Source of the DNA: Silybum marianum
Taxonomy: Eukaryota; Streptophyta; Magnoliopsida; Asterales; Asteraceae
NCBI GenBank assembly: GCA_036898165.1
Contig: CM072528.1
Location: 868,001 to 932,000, forward strand
Direction: 5' to 3'
Length of the DNA stretch: 64,000 bases
Made by a program: the position numbers and the translations under genes. The notes beneath the pieces are model-generated. The model was given only the letters and a program-made list of their open reading frames with translations. It searched no databases and was not told the origin of the DNA. Of the stretch, positions 20,675-31,400 are shown in pieces (position 1 is the stretch's first letter; each line of letters opens with the position of its first letter).

Positions 20675-21410
20675 CCACAGGAGAGTCGGCTTCTTTATCA
20701 AGAAGATAATTTTTATTAAACATAAAAAAATATTCAGATTTACAGCTAAGAACATACATGGTGAACCCACAAAGAATTAATAATATAGTAGTTAAAGCGA
20801 GACTAACTAAAAGGACAGCTTACAGTGATGCAATCTTGATTTACACAACAAAAACAGGAAGGCCACAAGATGTTTTTACTAAATCTAAATGTTGTCATTT
20901 GACAGAAAGATGATCAGGAGTCTACAATTACATTCTCAAATCTGAATCACATAACATGGATCTGATCGTTAAGGGAACACACAATGACATAAGAGAGTAG
21001 GTGAAAATTTTAATTTCTTAAATCTACATGAATCTTATGAATTGGACTTTGATGGTGGCAGACATGAACAATGAGTAGTATATGACCAGAAAAACACAAA
21101 TCTATTTTACAAAGCATTCCCAATTTTCAAGAAAAAAATAGCAAGAATCTTGAACAGTTAACCCCATTTTGGAAAATTCTGAATAATTTCTTTGTGGGCA
21201 GAACTCATTAAATCAGTTTGTGTTTTGTGGGAACATACTCCATTTTTTGTGTCTAATTTGCTTTTTAAAGAGGGATGTGAGTCAAGCCATTAAGCCCATT
21301 AAGTCAAAAGTAAACAGCCCCTTAATTTAATGTCACCTACATGTGACTTTTCATGTAAAAGTAACATCGAAATACACAGATGTATGAATGAACCAAGGAA
21401 TCGGCAACAA

Positions 21411-22600
21411 GAAGAAAACAGAAAACGAAACTATAAATATGCACTCAATTCAAAATTCAAACCGCTGTGATTCCTGTCTGTTGGGTATTTGGCTTGTCCA
21501 ACCTTGAAGTGCCTTATAAAGTCTAACCCATTTCTCCTATCAAATTGGCTTAATCACCTAGTTGGGCTTAATCACCTCCCACGCGGCAATTCCCGTGTGA
21601 CTCCCTGTTGGACAGTTTTCTGTCGGTTACTTTCGGTTGATGAGGCAAACATATATATACCACAAGTTTTGTCGATTTTTTGACAGAAAATTTCACAAAA
21701 TCTGGGCTATCCTATGTTCTGCGTTTATTCTACTTGGAAGCAACCGTTCCATTCGTCAGGTTCGAGTTTTGCAACTTGAACGGAATGTTGAATCCTCTAG
21801 TCAGACGTCCAAATCTTACGGTTCGAGGGACGAATTTCTGTATAAGGACGCTGCAAATCGCAGGCCTCAATCCGAACATCGATCTTCTTCAAATTTGTTG
21901 CAATAGTCGAGTTAGTGATTCGATTCTTTATCTAATTTCGATTTTATACTCATGTTCTTATTTATATATGTATATATACACGAATTACATATATGTATAT
22001 ATATATATAGTTTGTTTTCTACAGTTTTATCATCAATAATGGTTGTTGATTCTAAGGGTTGTTATTTACGAATTCGCTGTTCTAACTCTAAGATCTAACA
22101 CTGTCAAGGACTCAAGGCAATTGAAACACAGCGGATCTACTATTGCATATGAAATTTTGTGTTAGAATGGTGTCAACAAGTACCTATTTCATGAATGAAT
22201 CTACAAACATCAACAGGACGATCAACGAAAGCAAAAAACAATGAAAAAAAACATATGAAGAGTTCAAACCACTATGAAGCCACACGAAAACCACAAAATA
22301 AAGCAATCGAAATAGGATATGAGGAACGACATTGAAGACTTGACCTGCTGAATGCGAACCAGGCGCTCAATACAAGATTCGAACCGCCATTAGAGCACCA
22401 GAAACCACGAAATAGATCAAAACCTAATTCGTATGAGTGAATCAAACAAGTTTGTTGGAAAAATATCGAATACAAATGCCTTTTCGTGTTATAACCGGTG
22501 TTTAAGACCAGGGTTTGTGATTCTTTCAAGAGAAAAAGGAACAGGGTTTGTGAATGATGAGAATCTCATTATTTATAATTTGTGATTTGTATAAAAGATC
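21411..22600. other. Gene-free stretch with unsupported ORFs
   Basis: Two overlapping plus-strand ORFs at 21637-21906 and 21680-22039 share a segment with moderately coding-like composition, but neither resembles a family I know, and the longer one ends in a (TA)n tract. GTTCAAACCACTATGAAGCC at 22263 repeats an arm of the palindrome at 18693. I do not call a gene. Confidence 0.3.
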
Positions 22601-22988
22601 GAGTAAACTCTAATCTTGGTCCCTGTAGTTTACTTAATTCTTTAAAAGTGGAACCTAAATTTTAATAACTTTAAAAATCATCCTCATGGTTTTTGTTATA
22701 CTCTAAAAGTGGTCCTCAATCCCTAACTCCGTTAATTTTCTCTGTTAGTTACAGAGGTATTTTTGTTCATTTAGGCTACTTTCTTCATTTTTTTTAATTA
22801 AACATATAATATATTTGTATTTATATATAATCAATGTATATATGTACAGAAATGGACAAAAGTGTTCATGAGACTGACAGAGAAAAATAACAAAGTTAAC
22901 GACATATACCATTTTTAGAACAAAATAAGAACCATAAAAACGATTTTTAAAGTTATCAAAATTTAAGACTTATTTTAAAGTTTACTCT
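22601..22988. mobile_element. GAGTAAACT-type MITE
   Basis: GAGTAAACTCTAATCTTGGT with GTCCCTGTAG at the left and ATTTTAAAGTTTACTCT at the right are inverted. Flanks AAAAGATC and AAAAGATA could be a partly decayed target duplication of Mutator-like size. Same type as 3590-4021. Confidence 0.6.
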
Positions 22989-23437
22989 AAAAGATATAAC
23001 CAAAGTTCAAAATGTAAATAAAGTATTTAACGATTTTAGTATTCATTATATCTTTAAAATATTTTATAAATTTATTATTTTAATATATAAAATAATGATA
23101 ACATAATTTAATTGATAGAAATAAATAATAAATTAATTTCTCTCCATATATTCAGTTTCAAAAAGATCAATGAAACTTTTTTTTTTAAGAAAATAATATA
23201 AAAATTTGTCGGAATAAAATAAAGAACAAAAATATCATTTTATTTGTTTTAAATATGCTCTACAAATCAAAATCAAATGAAATGGAAGCAGGGGCGGAAC
23301 ACGACCCTTGTAATCCAAGGGGCTGAAAATATATATTACAAAGGTTTAGAGATCTAAATGATATATACGAAACTTTTTTTTTCTTTTTTTTATGTTATAA
23401 TATTGACATTTAGAAAAAATTATTAATAAAGACTAAG

Positions 23438-23710
23438 AAGTCATTTACCAAACACTTACCCAATAAACGTTTAGCAAATCATATTATGTTACCAGATGTA
23501 TACGGTAAGGACCGAAAATCTTACCCAGTCAGAACGATAGTAAATATCAAGTGTTTTATCTTGTAAATAAAGATGACGACCCTTACTCGTTTAGCGTTTA
23601 CCGGGTAAATTGTTGCATATAATGTCATTTTACTGGAGTACAAATCTTACAATAGTGTCAAATTTTACCATAAACATTTACCGGGTAAATATTTGAGTAA
23701 ATAGTCTCTA
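23438..23710. mobile_element. GGTAA-family MITE, degenerate copy
   Basis: AGTCATTTACCAAACACTTA at the left and ATTTGAGTAAATAGTCTCTA at the right are TIR relics. TTACCGGGTAAATTGTTGCA and CTTACCCAGTCAGAACG are internal family words. Confidence 0.6.
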
Positions 23711-25629
23711 AAACTCAAAATCTTTAAACTATTAACCAAAAAATAGTAATACAAATTTATTATATTTTGGTACTATTATTAACTAATAAAAATAAACTTT
23801 TAAATTATTAATATGGCACTATATATAATAACTCAAACATTGTTTTTTTTATATTTTCTAAAAACTAATTTTGATATGTATTTGATATTAATAGTTTAAT
23901 ATCAATAATATATATAGTACATGAAAAAAAATAGAAAATGTGGAAGAAAACTGAAATTGAAAGATGCTATATATAGGATTCGATACCAGGACCTCTGATA
24001 CATAAACACAAGCCTTAACCACTAACACTGTCAAGCACTATGCATCAATTATCTGAACTATATGATATTTAAGTCAAAAAAGCGGGGAGGCCATGGCCCC
24101 CAAAGGCCCCTATGGGGTTCCGCCACTAAATGGAAGCTATTTTTGGTTGTTTGGATATACAACCAACCATTCACTAACTTTCAGAATCTTATAACATATC
24201 AATGAACTATCAATTATGGTAAACCCCCATATGACATGTCTAATATTGAGGGGATCCTCGGTTCCAGCTTAGCTCGTAGTTAGATATCAAAAAAATTGAA
24301 GGTTGAATTTTAAAATTACAACGAAGTAATCAGGTACGGAGTTAGAAATTTTTTCAAACAGTTGTATCATTTAACTATAAGAAAAAAATGTCGAGGTATT
24401 TTTCATAATATCATAATTGATTTATTGATTTATTGATTTTCATAACTGAGGTTTTGGATTCAAGTCTTTTATAGTGCATTTTTTTAGAAACATAATAAAT
24501 TTAAAATTAAAAGTAAAAAACTAAGAAAATGATACTGAACTTGGGTTTTGGGTGTAGGAAAAGCTTTGCAAACCAACTTTGTCAAGGAAAACTAGGGTCC
24601 ATATTGTAATTTTAAAATATATATTTTGGCACACTGAAAAACGATACGATTGCACCTTTCACAAACCTAGTTTTTTTACCTTTCGTCGGATAAATAATAC
24701 GATGGCCCATGCCACCGTTGGCTACACTACAGGTCCACCCCTGGAAGTAATGTTTGTTATATTTATATATATATATTAATAAATGGATTGCAACCACGGT
24801 TAAAATTTAAAAGGTCTACAAGAATCATGATAATTTTATATGTATTATCAATATAGAGAACATTTCAAATGTAACATATATCGTTTGTATAACCAATACG
24901 ATCCAATCAAATTGAGATATTTACAGAGATGAAGAGAATTCATTTATTATGATTTGGATATTATGAAAGATAATTAAAATTCATTAATTATTATTAGTGT
25001 TTTATATCAACAAACAACCAATATATTTATGAACCATATATTTATTAGATTAAATGAACAATTAAGATTAGATTGCAATGGTTGTACGAATAAAAATAGT
25101 TGTATAATAAACCACCTCTATTAATATATGCTATTTTTAGAGATCTTTAATAGCTATCTTATAAATATTTTTTAAATATGATAGCAAAAAATCTATATCT
25201 ATACGAATAGAATAAACTACAAAAAAGCTAAAAATGCCTTGATTTAGTTTATGTCTCTAACTATCGTCAAAAAAATTCATTAGAATTCAGATGATAGACA
25301 TTTTCATAATTTTTTTTTGTCTTTTTAAGTTTTACCCGATCAATTTTGATTCTTATGGTTTTGGTCCCTATGGGTTTTTTTAGTAGAAGACAACAAAAAT
25401 CGATTAAAAACAAAAAAGACCCCTAATTTGGAAAAGTGATTAAGATAACATTTTATATTTGTAGAAGTGGGGATTGAATACAACACAAGTTTTTAAACCC
25501 TTATTACTATCAGTAAATCAAAATAGTCATGCATTGTTTGAAGAATAATAAATAGTAAATATAACTTAAAAACAAATATATCTTAAAAACACTCACTTAT
25601 AACGCTATCTGATAGTATGAATAAATAAG
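23711..25629. other. Long AT-rich gene-free stretch
   Basis: I recognise no gene. GGATTCGATACCAGGACCTC near 23977 with AGCCTTAACCACTAACAC after it looks like an inverted tRNA-derived (SINE-like) fragment. GGCCATGGCCCCCAAAGGCCCC followed by GGGGTTCCGCCACT near 24090 resembles a common plant transposon end (its inverse start, GGGGCGGAACACGACCC, is at 23291), so 23291-24128 may be one decayed element. Confidence 0.35.
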
Positions 25630-26332
25630 CATGGGAATTGGATCCGCCTCATAGGAGTATCTGGTGTACCCGTCCCGATGAGGACAGGGATTTCCATAAA
25701 ATTGGGGACCAGGGGACGGGTAACGTGGTCTCCGCCCCCATAATATTAAATGTGTTATTTATAATTAATTAGATTTAATATATCTGTTATTGAGAAATGG
25801 TATTTTGATATTTTTTTATATACATTTTTTCGTGTTGTCTTACTTTTCATTAGATAAAAAGTGTTGAAAGCCATAAGCGTTTGTTTTTTTTATTTTATTA
25901 ACCTGGATATCCAACCCGCTATTCGAGCAGATTAATCCCAAAGCGACTACCCTTTCGCAGATAGTCCGAAGTAACCGCATTTGAACCTCCGTATCCACAA
26001 AGGGGATTTTTAATAATCCATTTTTAATAATCCATGGAGTCCAAACTCAAACCATTGAGGCACCACCCTTGTGGTTCGTTTGATTAAATATTTATATATG
26101 ATGTTGTGATTTTCTTTACATTTGATACTCCATAAAAAAGCAACATTTGAAAACATGTGAGATTTAAACATGAACCATTGTCAATTGAATGTGTTGTTTA
26201 ACACAATTGATTTATAAATGTATTAATATCTTACATCAACGGGAAAATCCCTAATTCCCTGTACGAGTTTGAGGATGTGATCATATTCCTTGGTGGGGAT
26301 GCGGATGGGGATCCCGCCCCATTCCATGCCTA
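25630..26332. mobile_element. GGGGATCC-rich TIR element without transposase
   Basis: GCATGGGAATTGGATCCGCC at the left and GGGATCCCGCCCCATTCCATGC at the right are inverted. GTACCCGTCCCGATGAGGAC, GGGGACGGGTAACG and ATGCGGATGGGGATCCCG give the typical C/G-rich subterminal words. The interior is AT-rich with no ORF of note. Probably a hAT-like non-autonomous element; no target duplication seen. Confidence 0.5.
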
Positions 26333-26511
26333 CAAAGAAACACATGGTAATAAGATGAGTATTTTGCATTTTTATAACAATTCATGCACTTATTGTTGGT
26401 CAAACACATGTTTAATCCTTTTCAAAATACGCATCGATATGACAATACACTGTCTAGTATGGCACAAATAGTGAACGTGTGTGATGATACATCATCAAAA
26501 CAACCATCTTA

Positions 26512-26951
26512 GGGTGCGTTTGGTTTACGGGATTGTTTTCAAGGGAATTGGATTTCACGAAGGGAATTGGATTTGGAGGGATTGGATTGGATTGGATTTG
26601 AAATCCTTCATTGTGTTTGGTTTGTAGGATTTGGAATGGATTTCAAATCCATTCCTTACGAAAAGAAGGACGAAGAGAGAGCATCGACGAAGAGAGAGGT
26701 ATGCGGCTGTGTTTTGTTTAAAGAAAGAAGGACGCGCTAGATTTCAAAATTAGGGCAAAGGAGAATCCTCAGGATTGGATTTGAAATACCAAAGCTTTGA
26801 GAAGGATTCTTAAATCCAATGTTCACGGGATTTTAAATCAATCCAGGGATTTTAAAATCCTTACCATTTTGCAAACCAAACACAAGAATGTATTGGATTT
26901 GAAACCCAAATCCCTCTAAATCCATTACAATCCCCCGAACCAAACGCGCCC
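26512..26951. mobile_element. Family H MITE (GGATTTGAAATCC-rich), TTA target
   Basis: TTA at 26509-26511 and 26952-26954. TIRs GGGTGCGTTTGGTTTACGGG and, inverted, CGAACCAAACGCGCCC. The subterminal regions are made of GGATTGGATTTGAAATCC words in both orientations. Copies at 39432 and 48659. Tourist/Harbinger-like. Confidence 0.8.
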
Positions 26952-26954
26952 TTA

Positions 26955-28205
26955 GTTTTTGCCACATCGACAAATCTTTCTTCAATATTTGAAGTACCAT
27001 ATATGACAAGATCGACCAGATTTATTTATTGGTTTGCCTTCTTGTCAAATCAACAAGACAAATCCATGAGCTTGGATCGTTTCACAAGATTTCCATCAAT
27101 ATAAGCCTCCATGCTTTATGGTATGTTTCATTAAATTATCTTTTTAAAATTGACCAACAACCTTAAATATCAATTAACACGCTTTTTGCTTACATATATC
27201 AGTTACACATATGTCAACATATTTTTGGACCCAACCGTTGATAAACTCAACTAATGTATTTCATAACTCATAGCCGAATTATATGCTTCAATACCCATCA
27301 TCGAAACCCTTTAGTTTTCAAAACTAGCACTATAAACACCCATAACTGTATAGAGATCAAAATAACTGATTCCATGGAACACAAAAGTTCAAGCATCACG
27401 AGCTGGTCTTTCTCACATCTCATTCCTCGGGATATGAACCTTCCATACGGATTAAATTACAAGAAGGGGGCATAACCGCGTAAGTGTATGCATGTTACAT
27501 ATGGAAGAACATGCATAAACAACCATTTCATAATCATCTAAATCTACTATCCTTGTACGTTAGATCACTATAAACGAATTTAGTTGCATTCAATAACATT
27601 ACAGTTGTATAAACATATGATGTCGGTTCGATAGTCAATCGTGTCATTATAACAGTGCTATAACGATCATCGTACATAAAAGAAATAGAATCTATCTACA
27701 CAAAAATAATATTATCGCTACCCGCATATGACGTGTAGCACAATTGACAAATAAATGATGTGGCTTTGTCCAAATATAAAACATGTTTTTAATTCCATCC
27801 CAGAATCCCGGCTAACCTTAACTGCTAAATGATCCCATAAATACCCCTTATATCGATGTCCTTGAATAGAGTTAGGATTGACAGTAATGAATATTGTTTC
27901 CAAATACCGTTTTATTTATTATTTTGAGATGGTTGGGATCACTTAACCGTGAGACCATCTTTTTATATTTGAAACTTCACATTAAAATATTATGAATGTA
28001 ACATTTACAGTATTTTTATTATGAATGTTTAATTTTTTTTATCCTCACAATATTTTGCTATGAAATTTTAAATACGATCTCACACTAATTTGTTTTATAT
28101 AAAAAATTAATAAAGACCATCGAACCAAGATGGTCCTATGGAACCGATTTATTGAATGTTGGAAATGAAGCCTTCATGTTCGACCTTTAGGCTTTCACCG
28201 TCGTC
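26955..28205. other. Intergenic DNA upstream of the PAT1-type gene
   Basis: No gene is supported; ORFs of 61-73 codons on both strands look random. An inverted AT-rich segment at about 27930-28135 (GATGGTTGGGATCACTTAAC, then GACCATCGAACCAAGATGGT) may be a small old MITE. Confidence 0.35.
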
Positions 28206-28290
28206 TATTTATAAACCACTTGTACTCTTCTAATCGTTATCCAACAAATCTTGGTTTCCCCCTTCCCCTAATTCTTGATCACAAACCCTA
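28206..28290 (+). promoter_or_regulatory. Putative TATA box and telo box of the PAT1-type gene
   Basis: TATTTATAAA at 28206-28215 is a plausible TATA box, and AAACCCTA at 28283-28290 matches the plant telo box often found near the transcription start of housekeeping and translation genes. Start-site position is inferred. Confidence 0.5.
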
Positions 28291-28320
28291 GGATATATCG
28301 GTCGAGGGTTTCTTTCACTC

Positions 28321-28386
28321 ATGGTTCTTAATTATTCTTCTCATACGTATTATTCGTTGTATTTCGCATCTTCTGGTTCCTTTTAG
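28321..28386 (+). CDS. Possible 21-codon upstream ORF in the PAT1-type leader
   Basis: An ATG at 28321 opens a 21-residue frame (MVLNYSSHTYYSLYF then ASSGSF) closing with TAG at 28384-28386, about 90 bp before the main ATG at 28479. If the leader is not spliced here, ribosomes would meet it first. It may restrain translation; conservation is unknown. Confidence 0.35.
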   Translation: MVLNYSSHTYYSLYFASSGSF

Positions 28387-28478
28387 GGTTTAGAAATCAA
28401 TTTTGATTCACAAGTTTTTCATCATTTTTGGCATATTTCGTTTCGTCTTTTCTGGTTTCGTAGTGGAAGAGTTAAAGC

Positions 28479-31400
28479 ATGGAACGATTTGGAGGTGGAG
28501 GTGATACTCAACAACTCGTTGATCCTCGAGATCCTAATCAACAACTTGGTTCGAATTCAACAGGTTTTTTTTTTGTTTTTTCAACGCTTCTAGTTCGATC
28601 TCTTCAGATTTCTTATATGTTTTTTGGACTGCATTGACGTTGTTTAGATCTTGTATGCATCTATTTGATTTTGAAGTATTTATTGCTTTTCTGTTCTACA
28701 TGTTTAGATTTTGTTAATTGTTCATCTTTTTCCGCCTTTGTGCTATGGAAAGGAGGAGTTTCTGATGACCATATCGTAAGAATGGATGGATTGGTGGTTG
28801 TATGTGAGTCGAGATTGAATGTTTAGTTAGATTAATTTATAGAAATTGCTGTCATGGATGGTCTAGAGTTGAAATCGTTGGTTTTTGAACCTGCCTAACT
28901 TCCATAACTTCATAACGCCCACAAATATATGAACCTGGCTTTTGATTTTTTTAATTCATGTTACATACTTGCAAAATAGCAAAATTTACCAGCATCAAGA
29001 GCTTTCACCTTGATCAGATGGTTATTTTTCAGTTCTATCCGCAATTTGGATGTGTAGAACTTTGATACTAAATGTGCAGCATTATTCAACTTGAACTAAT
29101 GAATCTTATTATGCAGGTGGTACTGTATTTGATGCATCACAGTATGCATTCTTTGGAAATGAAGTTCTTGAAGAAGTTGAATTGGGAGGTCTGGAAGATG
29201 AAGAGGAAGACCTTCCAGCAGCAGCCAAATTCGAGGATGAAGAGTATCAGTTGGAGCCAGAAGAGGTATTGATTTTGCTAATAAATTCTGTTGTTATTAG
29301 AGTTTTATGCCTGTGTCCCAGTTCTCTTGATATGGATGGAACATGATTCACTGTGTCGTCTTAACCTGGTGATGTACAAATTCATTAGTTGATTACACCT
29401 TGATTGTTCACACTGAATCTCTTGCAAATTATGCTATATTCCCATGGGCAGAACATGTAGTATTGCATCTGGTACTCGTATGCTACATGTCAGGGAAGGC
29501 CTCTTACCTTCCAAATCCAAGTTCTTCACGTCATACCTGCATGTTGCTAGAAAATACTTACATAATATCAAGGACACATGACACTAGATCATTATGTGTT
29601 GTTTCACGGATAGTTGATTGTTTCGTTTGGTGTTTCACTGAAAACTCATTTACCTGATGGTGGACATGGAGATACTCATTTATTTGAAGTCTTGATATTC
29701 AGAATGGGTGCAGTTTTTGCAAAAGCATGATTGCATAGTTACATCAGTTGACTGCACCAAAAAGTAGTTTTTATAACTGTACTCGAGTCCAAAACATTTT
29801 ATAACCATTTTCTTTGGGAGAATCAAACTATGTTTCAGTATTGGTGTGTTTCTACCAAATACCAATGCTACACATATTATGTTTGTCTTTGTGCATATTT
29901 TCTTACTGAATTCGTTTTCTGTAGCCATTTAAATAGAAGTATCTGTCTTAAAAGTAAGAATGGTTATGCTTTATTCATTAATTTGACCAAGTTGTCAGCC
30001 TCTCTCTGCTCGATATGCGCCAATATTTGTAGGATAAAGATATATGTTGTATAAACAAGGGACAGTTGCCATCTTTGCTGTTCTGTGGCTAATGAGGAAG
30101 TTTATTAGGACATTTTCTGTCTATCTCTGTTGGTATTTGTACTTATTTTTTAATTATTGCCATGGTTTCTGTATTCATTGCTCAGTTTGGGGTAGTTTTC
30201 AACCATTTTTTTCCCAATTAAGATAGAAATTAGTCACACCCATGATAAGGGGACTCAAATAAACTGAGCGGGTACATGCTTCATCTCAAATCCAGGCGAG
30301 TTGATAGAATTTAACAACGAGTCACTCTTTTGACTTATTGTTAATATGTAAGTGACTTGGGGCAGTTCATAGAATTTAATGTAATATACGTGCAAAATAT
30401 TCTCTGTATTTCTTGGTGATGCCTCTGCTTCATTGGAATCGAATTTTGTTCTTTACGTGTAATTGACTATGATGGTCAATATAAATATGGTGCAGAGTTC
30501 TCATTGATACAATTATCAGTTGCCTGGCACTTATTTTCAGTTGTTTGGTATGTTCTGATGTTCATAACTGAACAATTTTTTCAAGGTTTAGAAGGTAGAT
30601 AACGCCCGTTAAGTCAATCTGTTAATTACAGTATATGTGCTCAGCTGCACTCGATTAATTTATAATGCATTTTCAGTATTTAGGCGGCAGAATTTGTTGT
30701 GGCATGCCTTCCTTTTTTTCCTTCTTTCCAAACATGCTATATTACAACCTTCTTCTGTGTGGTTATTTTAGGTAATTCTCAACTGCAGATATTGGGAATG
30801 TGAATTTGACAAATGATAATGTTTTATGTTGCAGGGTGTGTTTCCAGGAATCGATGATCTTGCCACCACATTTTCAAAGGTTAGCTCTATTGAAAGCTGA
30901 AACAATAAATTAGTCATGACCTTATGGGATATGGATCAAGTGATATCTTTATGTTTTCTTCATATTTCATTAATCATGGGGGAGCATTTGGGGCATGAAA
31001 TATCCGTAAATAGAAGTTTGTTACCTACTAATGTTTGATCATATTGGATGCAAGATCCTCTATTTTTTTAATCTGATGCCATCGTACTTTTCTAGAAATT
31101 TTAGTATTTCAATTCTGAAGCAAGACAAAGGTCAACGGCTTTTACTGTGATTTAACAATTCACATTGTTGATTGTAGCACAAGTTTTTTTTATAGCACAT
31201 TTACGAGATCTTTTCACTCTTCATGTTTCTTCAAACTGTAGTCTACCTTCCTTCAAATTTCAAATACCAATTGATGTCTTTCTTATAAACATTGATCTAG
31301 CAAATGTCTTCATTTGAACCTAGTTTCTTTTCAATTGAGCTTTGAATACACATCTTTCCCATGAATTTGCAACATTTGATGGAACAATGTTTTAGGAAAC

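Larger units (their letters stand above)
19095..21321. mobile_element. 2.2-kb non-autonomous relative of the family F MITEs
   Basis: The left end GAGGTTGTTTACC then TATTAAGTCCTCTATGGATA and TCTGTCCGGATAA parallels the left end of the 302-bp MITE at 15497. The right end CCATTAAGCCCATTAAGTCA and GTAAACAGCCCC parallels its right end. It is flanked by TTAATTTA on both sides (19087-19094 and 21322-21329). No transposase-like ORF is present. The interior has degenerate repeats (19420-19720), a direct repeat (19801 and 19956) and a long hairpin (20528-20674). Confidence 0.65.
18693..21410. mobile_element. Large palindrome split by a 2.2-kb insertion
   Basis: The left arm (about 18693-18900) reads CATTCGTAAATCTGTATTTC, TACATGAAAAGTCAC, AGTATTGAATGTAAAACCCT, TTGTTGTGGCTTCATAAAGG. 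The right arm gives these in reverse: CCTCTATGAACCACAACAAA, TTTTACATTCAATACT (to 19094), then after the insertion GTGACTTTTCATGTAAAAGT and AATACACAGATGTATGAATG (21330-21410). The loop between the arms is about 70 bp. A third partial copy of CCACTATGAAGCCACACGAA lies at 22268. The host element type is unknown; a foldback or long-TIR Mutator-like element is possible. Confidence 0.7.

Noticed and set aside
21637..22039. Two overlapping plus-strand ORFs of 89 and 119 codons
   Set aside because: No known motif; one ends in a (TA)n tract; neither has a supporting splice or promoter context.
26277..26471. 64-codon ORF
   Set aside because: Begins within the terminal repeat of a TIR element and has no motif.
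29400..30226. ORFs of 60-85 codons in PAT1 intron 2
   Set aside because: They lie between well-supported exons, on both strands, with no motif.
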